A stretch of 63,493 bases of DNA from an uncultured Eubacterium sp. (GTDB lineage Bacteria; Bacillota; Clostridia; Lachnospirales; Lachnospiraceae): contig CAKRGF010000012.1 of the NCBI GenBank assembly GCA_934322085.1, positions 1 through 63,493 on the forward strand, given 5' to 3'. This document shows positions 9,605 to 17,554 of the stretch, piece after piece. Each line of letters begins with the position of its first letter. Positions within the stretch are counted from its first letter, which is position 1. The notes below the pieces were generated by a model. That model had not been told where the DNA came from, did not search any database, and was given only the letters and a program-made list of their open reading frames with translations. The position numbers and the translations under genes were made by a program.

Positions 9605-9632
9605 ATAGTACCACATTTTTCGGTAATGTCAA
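9605..9632 (-). promoter_or_regulatory. pckA promoter
   Basis: On the minus strand TTGACA (9627-9632), a 16-base spacer and TACTAT (9605-9610) lie about 80 bases upstream of the pckA start. The leader in between carries a short TTAGT direct repeat but no clear hairpin. Confidence 0.75.
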
Positions 9633-9703
9633 CCTTTGTCTATCTGTGTCATCCATTGGAAATGTTCTAATTTACACTAATCTCGTATATTATACACGAA
9701 AAA

Positions 9704-10852
9704 TCAAAATAAATCCACCTTCTGTTTTTGTAAATTTATCATGACATATTCGCAGTGCTCCTGCGTACGCATCGAATAACCCCAGCCGGCTTCACCGGAA
9801 GATACAATTACCTTGCAGGAACCACGCTGGTAAAGACCGTAGTTTAACTGCCCCGCCATCTCCGTAAAGTACCCAATCGGCCAAATCTGTCCGGCATGCG
9901 TATGCCCCGAAAGTTCCAAATCAACTCCTGCCTGTGCATTCTCCTCCGCCTCAATTGGCTGATGGTCAACGGCTATAATATATTTTTCATCCCGGTCTTT
10001 TTGAGGAATTTTCTGAAGAATTTCTTTCGTCGTCTTCCGCCCGGATGTATTTCCCCAGCCGGCATCATCTCTTCCAAGCAGAATAATTTCATCATTTATT
10101 ATGGTGTATGAATCCTTTAGAATATGAATCCCATTTTTCTCAATTGCTTCATCCAGCTGTTTTTCCGTATAGGCTTTATTCGTCGTATACGGCTGTCTGT
10201 CATGATTGCCATACACATAATAAACACCGTATTTGGTTTTGACTTTGCCCGCCATAGCAAAAATCTCCTGCATGCTTTCATATGATGTATTTTCCTCTAC
10301 AATATCGCCACCAAGCACTAAAAAGTCCGGATTCTGGTTCTGCAGATTGGTAAGCGCCTCTTTCACCGTATCCTTACTCTGAATCGTATCAAAGTGCGTA
10401 TCTGTAAGCAGGGCAATCTTATAGTTTCCAATTTCTTTTACCGTTGCCAGCGAATAATCCGTCTGTTTTACCTCTGTTATGTTTGTAAGTCCATAAATCA
10501 TAACTGCGACAAAAATAACAAACGGCAATGCACCACAGCGGTAAATTTTGTGAAGAACCTGATATACTCCACTCTCTTTTTTTCTGCGCAGAAAAAGACG
10601 CAGGACAAATGCCACAACGTCAAAAAAGAGGAATAACACAATCAGGTGAAGCATCACCATAGAAATTGTGTGGCTCATCATGGCACTACAGCCACCAATT
10701 GTCACAGAAATCAAAATCCGGATAATCCGCATTTTTCTCGTTTTTTTGTTTCCACCGAAAAATTCAATCATGCTACCTGATTTGCAGAATACATAAGTTC
10801 CCGTCAAGCCAAATATAACACAAAACATGGCAATCATAATTATCATTTGCAT
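9704..10852 (-). CDS. Membrane-anchored metallophosphoesterase
   Basis: The 382-residue protein has about four N-terminal membrane helices (residues 1-135). A calcineurin-like phosphoesterase domain follows, with LLTDTHFD, LGGDIVEE, YGNHDR, VDHQPIE and LSGHTHAGQ in the canonical order of the metal-binding blocks. The active site probably faces one side of the membrane. Related membrane phosphoesterases of the YkuE type act on lipid or nucleotide phosphates, but the substrate here is unknown. The start at 10852 follows AAAGGA; the longer frame would begin without a site. Upstream lies the hairpin region 10908-11420. Confidence 0.9.
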   Translation of the reverse strand: MQMIIMIAMFCVIFGLTGTYVFCKSGSMIEFFGGNKKTRKMRIIRILISVTIGGCSAMMSHTISMVMLHLIVLFLFFDVVAFVLRLFLRRKKESGVYQVLHKIYRCGALPFVIFVAVMIYGLTNITEVKQTDYSLATVKEIGNYKIALLTDTHFDTIQSKDTVKEALTNLQNQNPDFLVLGGDIVEENTSYESMQEIFAMAGKVKTKYGVYYVYGNHDRQPYTTNKAYTEKQLDEAIEKNGIHILKDSYTIINDEIILLGRDDAGWGNTSGRKTTKEILQKIPQKDRDEKYIIAVDHQPIEAEENAQAGVDLELSGHTHAGQIWPIGYFTEMAGQLNYGLYQRGSCKVIVSSGEAGWGYSMRTQEHCEYVMINLQKQKVDLF

Positions 10853-10907
10853 CAAATCAATCCTTTCCTTCACAAGTGAGGTTATTATACTTGGAAAAAG
10901 GGGAAAA

Positions 10908-11131
10908 TGCAAGGTGGTTGCATCAAGTGTTCGTTCACATTTTTTTGATTTCTATAAATCAACAGAAAAACTTTGTGCCTCGTGGGCGCTCCCGCTCATT
11001 GAATGCGTAGCGGTATGGACACTGAAACTACCAGTGCCACATACCGACGCACTCAAAACCCACGTGTCCCAAAGTTTTTCTGCTGATTTATTGGAATTCC
11101 AAAAGACCAGTAACGATTACTTGACGCGCCC
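10908..11131 (+). repeat. Large palindromic hairpin element, copy A
   Basis: The inner arms 10954-10986 and 11059-11091 are complementary over 33 bases with few mismatches. Weaker complementarity extends outward to about 10908 and 11131. Inside, a conserved core (10982-11063) has a GTGGG/CCCAC stem, a 5'-side bulge CGCTCCCGCTC, a GAATGCG/CGCACTC stem, then CGGTATG and CATACCG enclosing a hairpin with loop AAACTAC. The core is nearly identical to copy B while the arms differ in sequence. GGAATTCCAAA follows the right arm in both copies. It lies between DUF3793 and the phosphoesterase gene. Function unknown. Confidence 0.85.
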
Positions 11132-11166
11132 CACCCCGCCTGCGAAATCCACATTTTATTTTCTCT

Positions 11167-11270
11167 ATGCAACGCTATTTCGTCTAAAAGTTCCAAAGAG
11201 TTGCATGCGCAGCAAATTTTTGCGAAGTCAATGCAACTCTTTATGATTTTCAGACAAAATAGCGTTGCAT
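11167..11270. repeat. Second large hairpin next to copy A
   Basis: Nested inverted repeats pair 11167-11185 with 11252-11270, and 11195-11206 with 11231-11242. The apical segment is 24 bases and is A/T-rich (GCAAATTTTTGC). The core motifs of copies A and B are absent, so I treat it as a separate hairpin. No coding frame here is convincing. Confidence 0.7.
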
Positions 11271-11375
11271 TGGCAGGGAAAATTACCAAGAAAAGTTTAC
11301 CAAACGGCAAAAAAATGCAACCTTTAGCACTAAACTCAACTAAAAGAGTTGCCACACCATTCATATATTCACTGG

Positions 11376-11420
11376 AAAAAAAGAAGTTCATTTGTCCAAA
11401 GACAAATTGAACTTCTTTTT
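11376..11420. terminator. Bidirectional terminator after the DUF3793 gene
   Basis: GAAGTTCA-TTTGTC (11383-11396) pairs with 11401-11415 around a 4-base loop, with one bulged base. A runs and T runs flank it. The DUF3793 stop is about 50 bases upstream on the minus strand. Confidence 0.8.
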
Positions 11421-11466
11421 AATTTCGGGATTTTCTATGGCAGTCCCTTTGTTCAAAATTGTTGCA

Positions 11467-12057
11467 TTAGCGTTTGCACGCAATTACCTGTTCCACCTTT
11501 TTCCCTTGTCTGATTTGTTTCATGAGTTCTTCTCTGGCACACTCAAACCGGCGAAACAGATTTCTTTTGGCCGGAACATTGGCGTACACTTTCCAATATC
11601 CCGTATATAGACAATTCTTTCCATCGTTTTTTATAAATCCTTCCACGTCATCGAGCGGATATCCCAAAAGGAGTCCCAGTTCATGGGGAAATGACTTGTT
11701 TTCCGTACGATAACTACGATATCTGCGCCCAAACTCAAGCAGAATGGATTCCAGATCAAACTGCTCATAGCCATTTCCCATCAAAATTGTGGTGGCACGC
11801 TTGTTCCGCATATAAATCGCTAGCATGGCAGGATTGTACAATAAGACCGTTAGTTTGTCTCCGTCCAAATAAAGGACACGGCAACGGATACCGCTGTTTT
11901 GCAGGAGAGCACACAATCTCCGCAAATGGTTTTTACGAATGATAAATAAATTGGACATTTTTAATCCGGCAATTAATGGCGCACACTGTAGAACAAATTG
12001 ATTCTCAACCTGTTCCATATCCATCTTCCGAATCATCTCAATGGCTTCCTTGCTCAT
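11467..12057 (-). CDS. DUF3793 family protein
   Basis: The 196-residue soluble protein matches the DUF3793 family of Clostridia: an N-terminal ENQFVLQCAPLIAGLKMSNLF, a central GLLLGYPLDDVEGFI and a C-terminal YWKVY segment. The biochemical role is unknown. Family members are often found near Fur-type regulators or flavodoxins, which suggests a link to metal or redox control. Here a Fur-like gene lies directly upstream on the same strand, and both share a GTTAG-N6-CTAAC palindrome in front of the start. GGAGG lies 10 bases before the ATG. Confidence 0.85.
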   Translation of the reverse strand: MSKEAIEMIRKMDMEQVENQFVLQCAPLIAGLKMSNLFIIRKNHLRRLCALLQNSGIRCRVLYLDGDKLTVLLYNPAMLAIYMRNKRATTILMGNGYEQFDLESILLEFGRRYRSYRTENKSFPHELGLLLGYPLDDVEGFIKNDGKNCLYTGYWKVYANVPAKRNLFRRFECAREELMKQIRQGKKVEQVIACKR

Positions 12058-12076
12058 GCAATTGGATTCCTCCTTG

Positions 12077-12092
12077 GTTAGTTTTGTCTAAC
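12077..12092. promoter_or_regulatory. Operator-like palindrome before the DUF3793 gene
   Basis: GTTAGTTTTGTCTAAC is a GTTAG-N6-CTAAC inverted repeat 20 bases upstream of the DUF3793 start. A repeat of the same form and spacing lies before the Fur-like gene at 12589-12604. Confidence 0.6.
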
Positions 12093-12189
12093 TTGCGTTA
12101 ATCATATCAAACTCTGTATCTGCTGTCAATACACCTTACTGATACAATTTCCTATTAAGAATCCAATTATTACATCCAATTTGTGGAAA

Positions 12190-12552
12190 TCAACTCTGGA
12201 AACCGCAAGCCTTTAATCCACTGGCAATCACCTGATTCCACTGTGCCTGTGTCAACTCGAGACTGGTTCCATCGTTTAATTTTACCTCGCAGTTATCTTT
12301 CGCCAGGCAGTCATCACCGCAGTCAATGCGGTACATGGTATTTCTGCTGATTGCACCGATATCCTCCAATGTATTTATCATACGGTAAACGGTCGCAATA
12401 CCAATCGACGAATCTTGTTTTGCCGCTTTGTAATAAATTTCTTTGCAGCAGGAATATTCTTCCTGCAAAATAATATCAAGTAAAAGTTGACGCTGCTTTG
12501 TGATGCGGCATCCCTGTTCACGCAATTTTTCCAGTATTTCTTCTCTCTGCAT
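12190..12552 (-). CDS. Short Fur-family transcriptional regulator with atypical metal site
   Basis: The 120-residue protein has the Fur winged-helix domain: residues 1-70 include RITKQRQLLLDIIL, then GIATVYRMINTLEDIGAI. The C-terminal half is short, and the usual HHHxH metal motif is missing. In its place is RIDCGDDCLAKDNC, a cysteine-rich segment, with one further Cys near the end. It is likely a metal- or redox-responsive repressor of unknown effector. It probably controls itself and the DUF3793 gene through the shared palindromes (inference). The ATG at 12552 follows AGGAGG. Confidence 0.85.
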   Translation of the reverse strand: MQREEILEKLREQGCRITKQRQLLLDIILQEEYSCCKEIYYKAAKQDSSIGIATVYRMINTLEDIGAISRNTMYRIDCGDDCLAKDNCEVKLNDGTSLELTQAQWNQVIASGLKACGFQS

Positions 12553-12588
12553 GGAATGTTCCTCCTTACGAAAATGATGTTTTTCATT

Positions 12589-12604
12589 GTTAGTATAAAC
12601 TAAC
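12589..12604. promoter_or_regulatory. Operator-like palindrome before the Fur-like gene
   Basis: GTTAGTATAAACTAAC is a GTTAG-N6-CTAAC inverted repeat 37 bases upstream of the Fur-like start. It matches the palindrome at 12077-12092 in arms and spacing. Confidence 0.6.
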
Positions 12605-12650
12605 TCTCGTAAGTTGTCAAGAACACCCGTCCGTTATTGCCAACTTTTTT

Positions 12651-14042
12651 TCAAAAACAACGCACCCGAATCCACATCCTTGAGATTCTCCGATTCGCTT
12701 CCTCACTAAAACACTGCATGACTGCACTGCGTTTCAAGACACTTTGCTCCGGATACTGGGCACTGACCTGCCGTGAGGCTTGCGACTTTGGCACCTCCAA
12801 TACATACTTATTTTTGGTCTCTTTTGCACCGGAGAAAAAATAAGATAAGTCATAAGGGGATACTTCCTCTTCATCCTCCTCTGCGCCATAGCACCAATCT
12901 GCATACTTAAAAATCAAATCACTGTCACCACCGGCAATCACTGAAGTATAACCGATATAATACATATTGCGGATTACATTGTCCGGCCGTGAAATATAAT
13001 TGATAAAAGCCTGCGCCGCTTGTTTCTTTTTCGCATCGCCGGAAATTCCGTTTTTCATCATGCAAAAACCATCAAACCAAAGGTTGCTTCCCTCTTCCGG
13101 CACTGCATAACTAAGTTCCAGCCCGTCTTTTTCCGCCTCATCCATCGTGTAAACACCATCGCCGGACCACTGCATGTTAAGAACAACTTTGCCGGTCACC
13201 ATATCCGCTTTTCCACTGTCTGTTTCCAGTGAATACGAATTTTTCCGCATTTTTTCCAGAATCGTCTGCACCTTGGTAACCGTCTGTTCCGATGTGTCAT
13301 TTAACTCATCCGTCAGGCAATGCGTTGTCTCCATCGCTTTTTGAAATTCTTCTGACAACAATTTTTTCTCTTTCAAAATGGTAAGGGCAACTAAGTAAGA
13401 ATCACGTACACTGTCCTTCATCGTCACCTGTTTACTATACTTTTCATCAAGCAGAACCGACCAGTGGCGGACATCTTCTTTTGACACCGCCGAAGGATTA
13501 TACACAAGCCCCATAACGCCCCACATATAGCCGGCACCATAGCGGCTTAACGATTCGCCACCTATTTTTAAATCATCAAATACATTTTTAATATAAGGAG
13601 AAACACCGCGGCTGTAATAATTTTCTTTTTTTGAAGTATCGAAAAAATCTTCCGTAAACGGCTCCAGTTTCTTCTCCTTCATCAACTTCATAATCATGTA
13701 TTCTGACGGGCAGACCAAATCAAAAGTATCTCCCAATGTCATCTGATTATACAAATCTTCATTTGTTCCAAAAGTAGAATATTCAACGCGTACTTTCTGC
13801 CCATATGTTTTTTCATACCAGGTTTCGAACTCGTCTACCATATTTTCTCTGCCTAAAATTTTCGTTTTCTCATCCAAATCAATTGTCTCATCTTCATCCC
13901 AGCCGCCTTCATCTAAATATTCCTCCCAGTTGGCAATCCGGAGCACAATTTCTTCGTTTTGATTCTCCTTATTCTCACAGCCAAAGAGAACTGCACTGCA
14001 AAGAAGCAGAGAAAAACAAAATATCACCCATATTTTTTTCAT
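12651..14042 (-). CDS. potD: Spermidine/putrescine ABC transporter, substrate-binding lipoprotein
   Basis: The start at 14042 gives a lipoprotein signal (MKKIWVIFCFSLLLCSAVLFGC), with the lipobox cysteine at residue 22. The 463-residue protein continues with the PotD-type fold (LRIANWEEYLDE, VRVEYSTFGTNEDLYNQM, DLVCPSEYMIMKL, GVMGLVYNP). It is larger than typical PotD (about 350 residues) because of insertions near residues 40-60 and a longer C-terminal tail. It binds polyamines outside the membrane and delivers them to PotBC. It overlaps potC by 4 bases and ends the potABCD operon. Confidence 0.94.
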   Translation of the reverse strand: MKKIWVIFCFSLLLCSAVLFGCENKENQNEEIVLRIANWEEYLDEGGWDEDETIDLDEKTKILGRENMVDEFETWYEKTYGQKVRVEYSTFGTNEDLYNQMTLGDTFDLVCPSEYMIMKLMKEKKLEPFTEDFFDTSKKENYYSRGVSPYIKNVFDDLKIGGESLSRYGAGYMWGVMGLVYNPSAVSKEDVRHWSVLLDEKYSKQVTMKDSVRDSYLVALTILKEKKLLSEEFQKAMETTHCLTDELNDTSEQTVTKVQTILEKMRKNSYSLETDSGKADMVTGKVVLNMQWSGDGVYTMDEAEKDGLELSYAVPEEGSNLWFDGFCMMKNGISGDAKKKQAAQAFINYISRPDNVIRNMYYIGYTSVIAGGDSDLIFKYADWCYGAEEDEEEVSPYDLSYFFSGAKETKNKYVLEVPKSQASRQVSAQYPEQSVLKRSAVMQCFSEEANRRISRMWIRVRCF

Positions 14043-14830
14043 CGTTTTTGTTTCCTCCCCGCTTTCATATTCATTCCAATCACAACGAGAACAACAACCA
14101 GAAATATAACCGCAGACAACGCCCACAACGCCGTCTTGATTTCGGTTCTTGCCCCCTTCGTTGCATTTACCACGTAGGTGCTGATTGTATCAAACACCGC
14201 CGGTTTTGTATACGTTGTAATAAAATAGTCGTCAAACGATAACGTAACAGACAACATAAATCCGGATGTAATACCCGGCATGATTTCGCGCACAATCACA
14301 CGCCACAAAGCCTGTCTGTGATTGCAGCCAAGATCCAATGCTGCTTCGTATAAATTCGGATCCATCTGTTTTAATTTCGGCAGCACCGACAAATACGCAA
14401 ATGGAGCGCACAACACCGTCTGTCCGGCAAGCAGCGGCAGATACGTGTCCTTGTCCACACCAAATAAAACAATCATCAAAACGCAGATACTAAAACCAGT
14501 TACAACTTCCGCATTGGCAATCGGAATCTGATTCAAAAAATTGATGCACTGCCCGCTTTTTCGTCCGGCATAAAAAGAACCAATTGCACCAATCGTTCCC
14601 AGAAGAGTGGACAAAAAGGCAACCGTAACTGCTAAAAGAAGTGTTCCACCAATCATATGAAGCAATTCTTTCGTGGTAAATAATGTGACATAATGTTCCA
14701 GTGAAAAACCACGAATCGCACCAATCATCGTAGAACTCGTAAAACTGTAAACAACCAGCACAAGAATCGGTGCATACAAAAACACAAACACACAAAAAAG
14801 CCAGAGTCTTTGTCCTAATTTTTTCACCAT
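14039..14830 (-). CDS. potC: Spermidine/putrescine ABC transporter permease
   Basis: The 263-residue permease has six membrane helices. The cytoplasmic coupling loop EAALDLGCNHRQALWRVIVREIMPGI is the EAA motif of ABC importers. The start at 14830 (MVKKLGQRLW) follows AGGAGG with 6-base spacing; the longer frame is unnecessary. It overlaps the potB stop by 7 bases, which suggests translational coupling. It pairs with PotB to form the membrane channel. Confidence 0.95.
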   Translation of the reverse strand: MVKKLGQRLWLFCVFVFLYAPILVLVVYSFTSSTMIGAIRGFSLEHYVTLFTTKELLHMIGGTLLLAVTVAFLSTLLGTIGAIGSFYAGRKSGQCINFLNQIPIANAEVVTGFSICVLMIVLFGVDKDTYLPLLAGQTVLCAPFAYLSVLPKLKQMDPNLYEAALDLGCNHRQALWRVIVREIMPGITSGFMLSVTLSFDDYFITTYTKPAVFDTISTYVVNATKGARTEIKTALWALSAVIFLVVVLVVIGMNMKAGRKQKR

Positions 14831-15624
14831 ATGCCACCTCCTCTTGCTTCCACTTCCTGCTTTTTCGCAAAACGGTCCGTAATCCATGTTACAAAGAACA
14901 TTAAAATAAGAAGAAGAATTGAAATCATGGAGCCATTGTGCCAGTCATACGCATTAAAATAACTGCCAATCAGGCTTCCCATAATATAGGTACTGTTATA
15001 AATCATATCTAACACAACATAATTTGTCATCGCCGGCAAAAATACCATTGTCACACCGCTGATAATCCCCGGTAACGTCATCGGAATCATGACCCGCCAG
15101 AATACACGGAAAGACGATGCACCCAAATCAGCCGCTGCTTCCGGAAGACTGTCATCCAATTTGGATATTGTCGTATACAGGGGCAGAATCATAAAGGGAA
15201 GAAAATCATACACCATGCAGAGTATCGTATTGAAAAATGGATACATCGCAAGATTTCCCTCGATGACATCTAAAATTTCTTTGACAGCCGTAATGCGCAG
15301 CGTAAAGTTAATCCACATCGGCATCACAAGCAAAATCACATAGACCGGTCCCCGTTTCAGATTGCCACGCGCCAGTATATAAGCAGTCGGATACGCAATC
15401 ACCAGACAGACAATCGTCGTTGTAACAGCAATCATAAGACTGTAAAACAAGGTTCCCATGGTTTTCCCGTCAACAAAAAACTCACGAAAATTTTCCCATG
15501 TAAACTGTCCCTCTCCATTCGTAAGTGCATAGTATAAAATAACCAAAAGCGGCAATACCACAAACACAAGCAAAAAAACAAGGTAGGGAATCCTAAGCTG
15601 TTTCCTTGAAAATCTAATCATCAC
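14824..15624 (-). CDS. potB: Spermidine/putrescine ABC transporter permease
   Basis: The 266-residue permease has six membrane helices and the EAA motif EAAADLGASSFRVFWRVMIPMTLPGI near residue 160. It overlaps the potA end by 11 bases and the potC start by 7, so the operon is tightly coupled. Either of the first two ATG codons (15624, 15621) could be used. It is the partner of PotC in the polyamine importer. Confidence 0.95.
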   Translation of the reverse strand: MMIRFSRKQLRIPYLVFLLVFVVLPLLVILYYALTNGEGQFTWENFREFFVDGKTMGTLFYSLMIAVTTTIVCLVIAYPTAYILARGNLKRGPVYVILLVMPMWINFTLRITAVKEILDVIEGNLAMYPFFNTILCMVYDFLPFMILPLYTTISKLDDSLPEAAADLGASSFRVFWRVMIPMTLPGIISGVTMVFLPAMTNYVVLDMIYNSTYIMGSLIGSYFNAYDWHNGSMISILLLILMFFVTWITDRFAKKQEVEARGGGIW

Positions 15625-17032
15625 GCGCCCCCTTATTTACCACTTCATAAGTTATTTTTTCATCCGGCACTACCACGCTGACATAGTCGCCCATATTCCA
15701 CAGCCACTCGTCATCCACATAATAATCCACATCATTTTTGCTTCGGATTTTATATTTATAGTGGTCGCCTTTATATATAATAGAAATAATATTTCCTTCA
15801 ACAAATCCTGCTGCCGGGTCATCACTTAAATTTGCATCTGCCGGCAAAAAGGACGCCATAACATGAATCCCTTCTGTATTTTCCGGCACCTTTCCCGAAA
15901 AAAGTTTTGTCAAATCCGGTTTCCTGCTGCCGTCCACAAATAGAACATGTCCACCCGCATCCATCAGTCCCTCATAATGGTTGATGTTCTGATTATATGG
16001 CATAACATGAATCCCCTGCGGTTTGATATCGATTCCGACCTCCGTGCCTGCTTCAATTGCTTCCTCATTCTGCGCTACAATTTCACTTTTTCCGGAATAA
16101 ATAATAATCTCATGAAACGTTCCCTTGAACACAGAAGAATGAACTTTTCCTTGTATTTTCCCCTCTCCTGCCGGACAAAGAATAACCGACTCTGGTCGAA
16201 TCACAGCCTCAACATGGTCGCCAAGCGGAAAATTCTCCTTACAGCCAAACTCCACACCGTGAATCGAAAGCCTGCAGTCACCGACCATTTTGGCATCAAA
16301 AATATTACTCTCGCCAATAAAATCGGCGACAAATGCATTTTCCGGCACCTTATAAATATCTTCCGGTTTTCCTGCCTGCTGAATTTTTCCATCCGCCATA
16401 ACCACAACTTTATCTGAAAGAGCCAGAGCTTCCTCCTGGTCATGTGTAACAAAAATAAATGTAATGCCAAGTTCTTTATGCATTTCCTTTAATTCAAACT
16501 GCATTTCTTTCCGCATCTTGTAATCCAGGGCGCCAAGCGGCTCATCTAACAAAAGGATTTCCGGCTCATTAACAATTGCTCTCGCAATCGCAACACGCTG
16601 CTGCTGTCCGCCGGACAACGTGGATATTTTTCTTTTTTCAAAACCCTCTAAATCAACCACTTCCAACACTTTTTTTACCTTTTCCCGAATCACTTCTTTC
16701 GGCATTTTTTTCATTTTCAAGCCAAAGGCAATGTTGTCATAAATATTGAGATACGGAAACAAGGCATACTTCTGAAACACCGTATTAATCGGGCGTTTCG
16801 CCGGTGGAAGTTTGCTGATGTCTTTTCCGTGTAATAAAATTTCTCCCCCGGTCGGCTGCTCAAAGCCGCCAATCATACGTAGTATCGTCGTTTTCCCGCA
16901 GCCGGACGGTCCCAAAAAGGTAACAAATTCCCCTTTTTTTATCGTAAGGGAAAAATCCTTGATAACGGGTGTGTCCTTTTCATAACACTTTTTTACATGA
17001 CGCAATTCAATGATATTATTTTCTGTAGCCAT
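15614..17032 (-). CDS. potA: Spermidine/putrescine ABC transporter ATPase, long C-terminal form
   Basis: The 472-residue ATPase has Walker A GPSGCGKTT (near residue 40), signature LSGGQQQR, Walker B LLLDEPLGALD and the switch HDQEEALALSD. These are followed by TOBE-type regulatory domains. PotA is usually about 370 residues; here roughly 100 extra residues at the C terminus (from about 375) contain a second TOBE-like segment (GNIISIIYKGDHYKYKI). The start at 17032 follows GAGG. First gene of potABCD, with a promoter at 17062-17091. Confidence 0.95.
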   Translation of the reverse strand: MATENNIIELRHVKKCYEKDTPVIKDFSLTIKKGEFVTFLGPSGCGKTTILRMIGGFEQPTGGEILLHGKDISKLPPAKRPINTVFQKYALFPYLNIYDNIAFGLKMKKMPKEVIREKVKKVLEVVDLEGFEKRKISTLSGGQQQRVAIARAIVNEPEILLLDEPLGALDYKMRKEMQFELKEMHKELGITFIFVTHDQEEALALSDKVVVMADGKIQQAGKPEDIYKVPENAFVADFIGESNIFDAKMVGDCRLSIHGVEFGCKENFPLGDHVEAVIRPESVILCPAGEGKIQGKVHSSVFKGTFHEIIIYSGKSEIVAQNEEAIEAGTEVGIDIKPQGIHVMPYNQNINHYEGLMDAGGHVLFVDGSRKPDLTKLFSGKVPENTEGIHVMASFLPADANLSDDPAAGFVEGNIISIIYKGDHYKYKIRSKNDVDYYVDDEWLWNMGDYVSVVVPDEKITYEVVNKGARDD

Positions 17033-17061
17033 CTTTGTACCTCGCAAGCAAATTTGCCGTT

Positions 17062-17091
17062 ATTATAGCGTATTTGGGGGGCAAAAATCAA
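17062..17091 (-). promoter_or_regulatory. potABCD promoter
   Basis: On the minus strand TTGATT (17086-17091), an 18-base spacer and TATAAT (17062-17067) lie 30 bases before potA. The outer arm of hairpin copy B begins directly next to the -35 element. Confidence 0.65.
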
Positions 17092-17092
17092 G

Positions 17093-17346
17093 GGTATCTA
17101 ATTTTTTGCTTTTGTGTCGAAAATCATCATCAACTTTTCTGGTTTCCTGTAAATTAGGAGAAATGCTTTGCGTCTCGTGGGCGCTCCCGCTCGTTGAGTG
17201 CGTAACGGTATGGGCACTGAAACTACCAGTGCCACATACCGACGTACTCAAAACCCACGAGTCACAAAGCATTTCTCCTAATTTACAGGAATTCCAAATA
17301 GTTTAACAATGATTTCTTGACACAAAAGCAAAAGATTAGGTATCCA
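17093..17346 (+). repeat. Large palindromic hairpin element, copy B
   Basis: This is an approximately 254-base imperfect palindrome. The inner arms 17146-17181 and 17254-17289 match at 34 of 36 positions. Outer arms near 17093-17137 and 17297-17346 also pair well, including TTTTGCTTTTGTGTC. The core (17176-17259) repeats that of copy A: GTGGG/CCCAC, 5' bulge CGCTCCCGCTC, GAGTGCG/CGTACTC, CGGTATG/CATACCG and apical loop AAACTAC. The arms differ from copy A but keep pairing. It lies between potA and the hairpin at 17366. Function unknown. Confidence 0.88.
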
Positions 17347-17365
17347 TTACCAAATGCTTTGGTTG

Positions 17366-17543
17366 GTAATTTTTCTGACAGCTGTGGCTTGGGCTAAATC
17401 AACTTGGGTTAAGTGGGTTATAAGTGTGTCGGTATGAGTTGCAAGAAGTCCGGTGGACTTCTGTTATGCAACGACCGAAGCGGAGTGGAGACCCACTTAA
17501 CCCAAGTTGATTTAGCCCAAGCCACAGCTGTCAGAAAAATTAC
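17366..17543 (-). repeat. Large palindromic hairpin with a perfect 53-base inverted repeat (copy E, reverse orientation)
   Basis: Bases 17366-17418 and 17491-17543 are perfect reverse complements over 53 bases. The 72-base apical part contains AGAAGTCC/GGACTTCT, GTTGCA/TGCAAC and TCGGT/ACCGA stems. Read on the minus strand it contains CATACCGAC followed by AACCCAC, which matches the 3' part of the core of copies A and B, so it is a relative in opposite orientation. It begins 11 bases after the stop of the S8 protease gene and could also act on that transcript. Confidence 0.88.
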
Positions 17544-17554
17544 ATCCTCTTACA

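Noticed and set aside
10827..11246. Plus-strand frame over hairpin copy A whose translation resembles a frame over copy B
   Set aside because: The similarity (SWALPL, LKLPVPHTD) follows from the conserved DNA core; copy C has no such frame, there is no ribosome binding site, and structure explains the conservation better.
11053..11391. Minus-strand frame of 112 codons in the 11-kb intergenic region
   Set aside because: It runs through two hairpins, lacks a ribosome binding site and resembles no family.
17010..17306. Plus-strand frame over hairpin copy B
   Set aside because: Same reason as for copy A; it also starts inside potA on the opposite strand.
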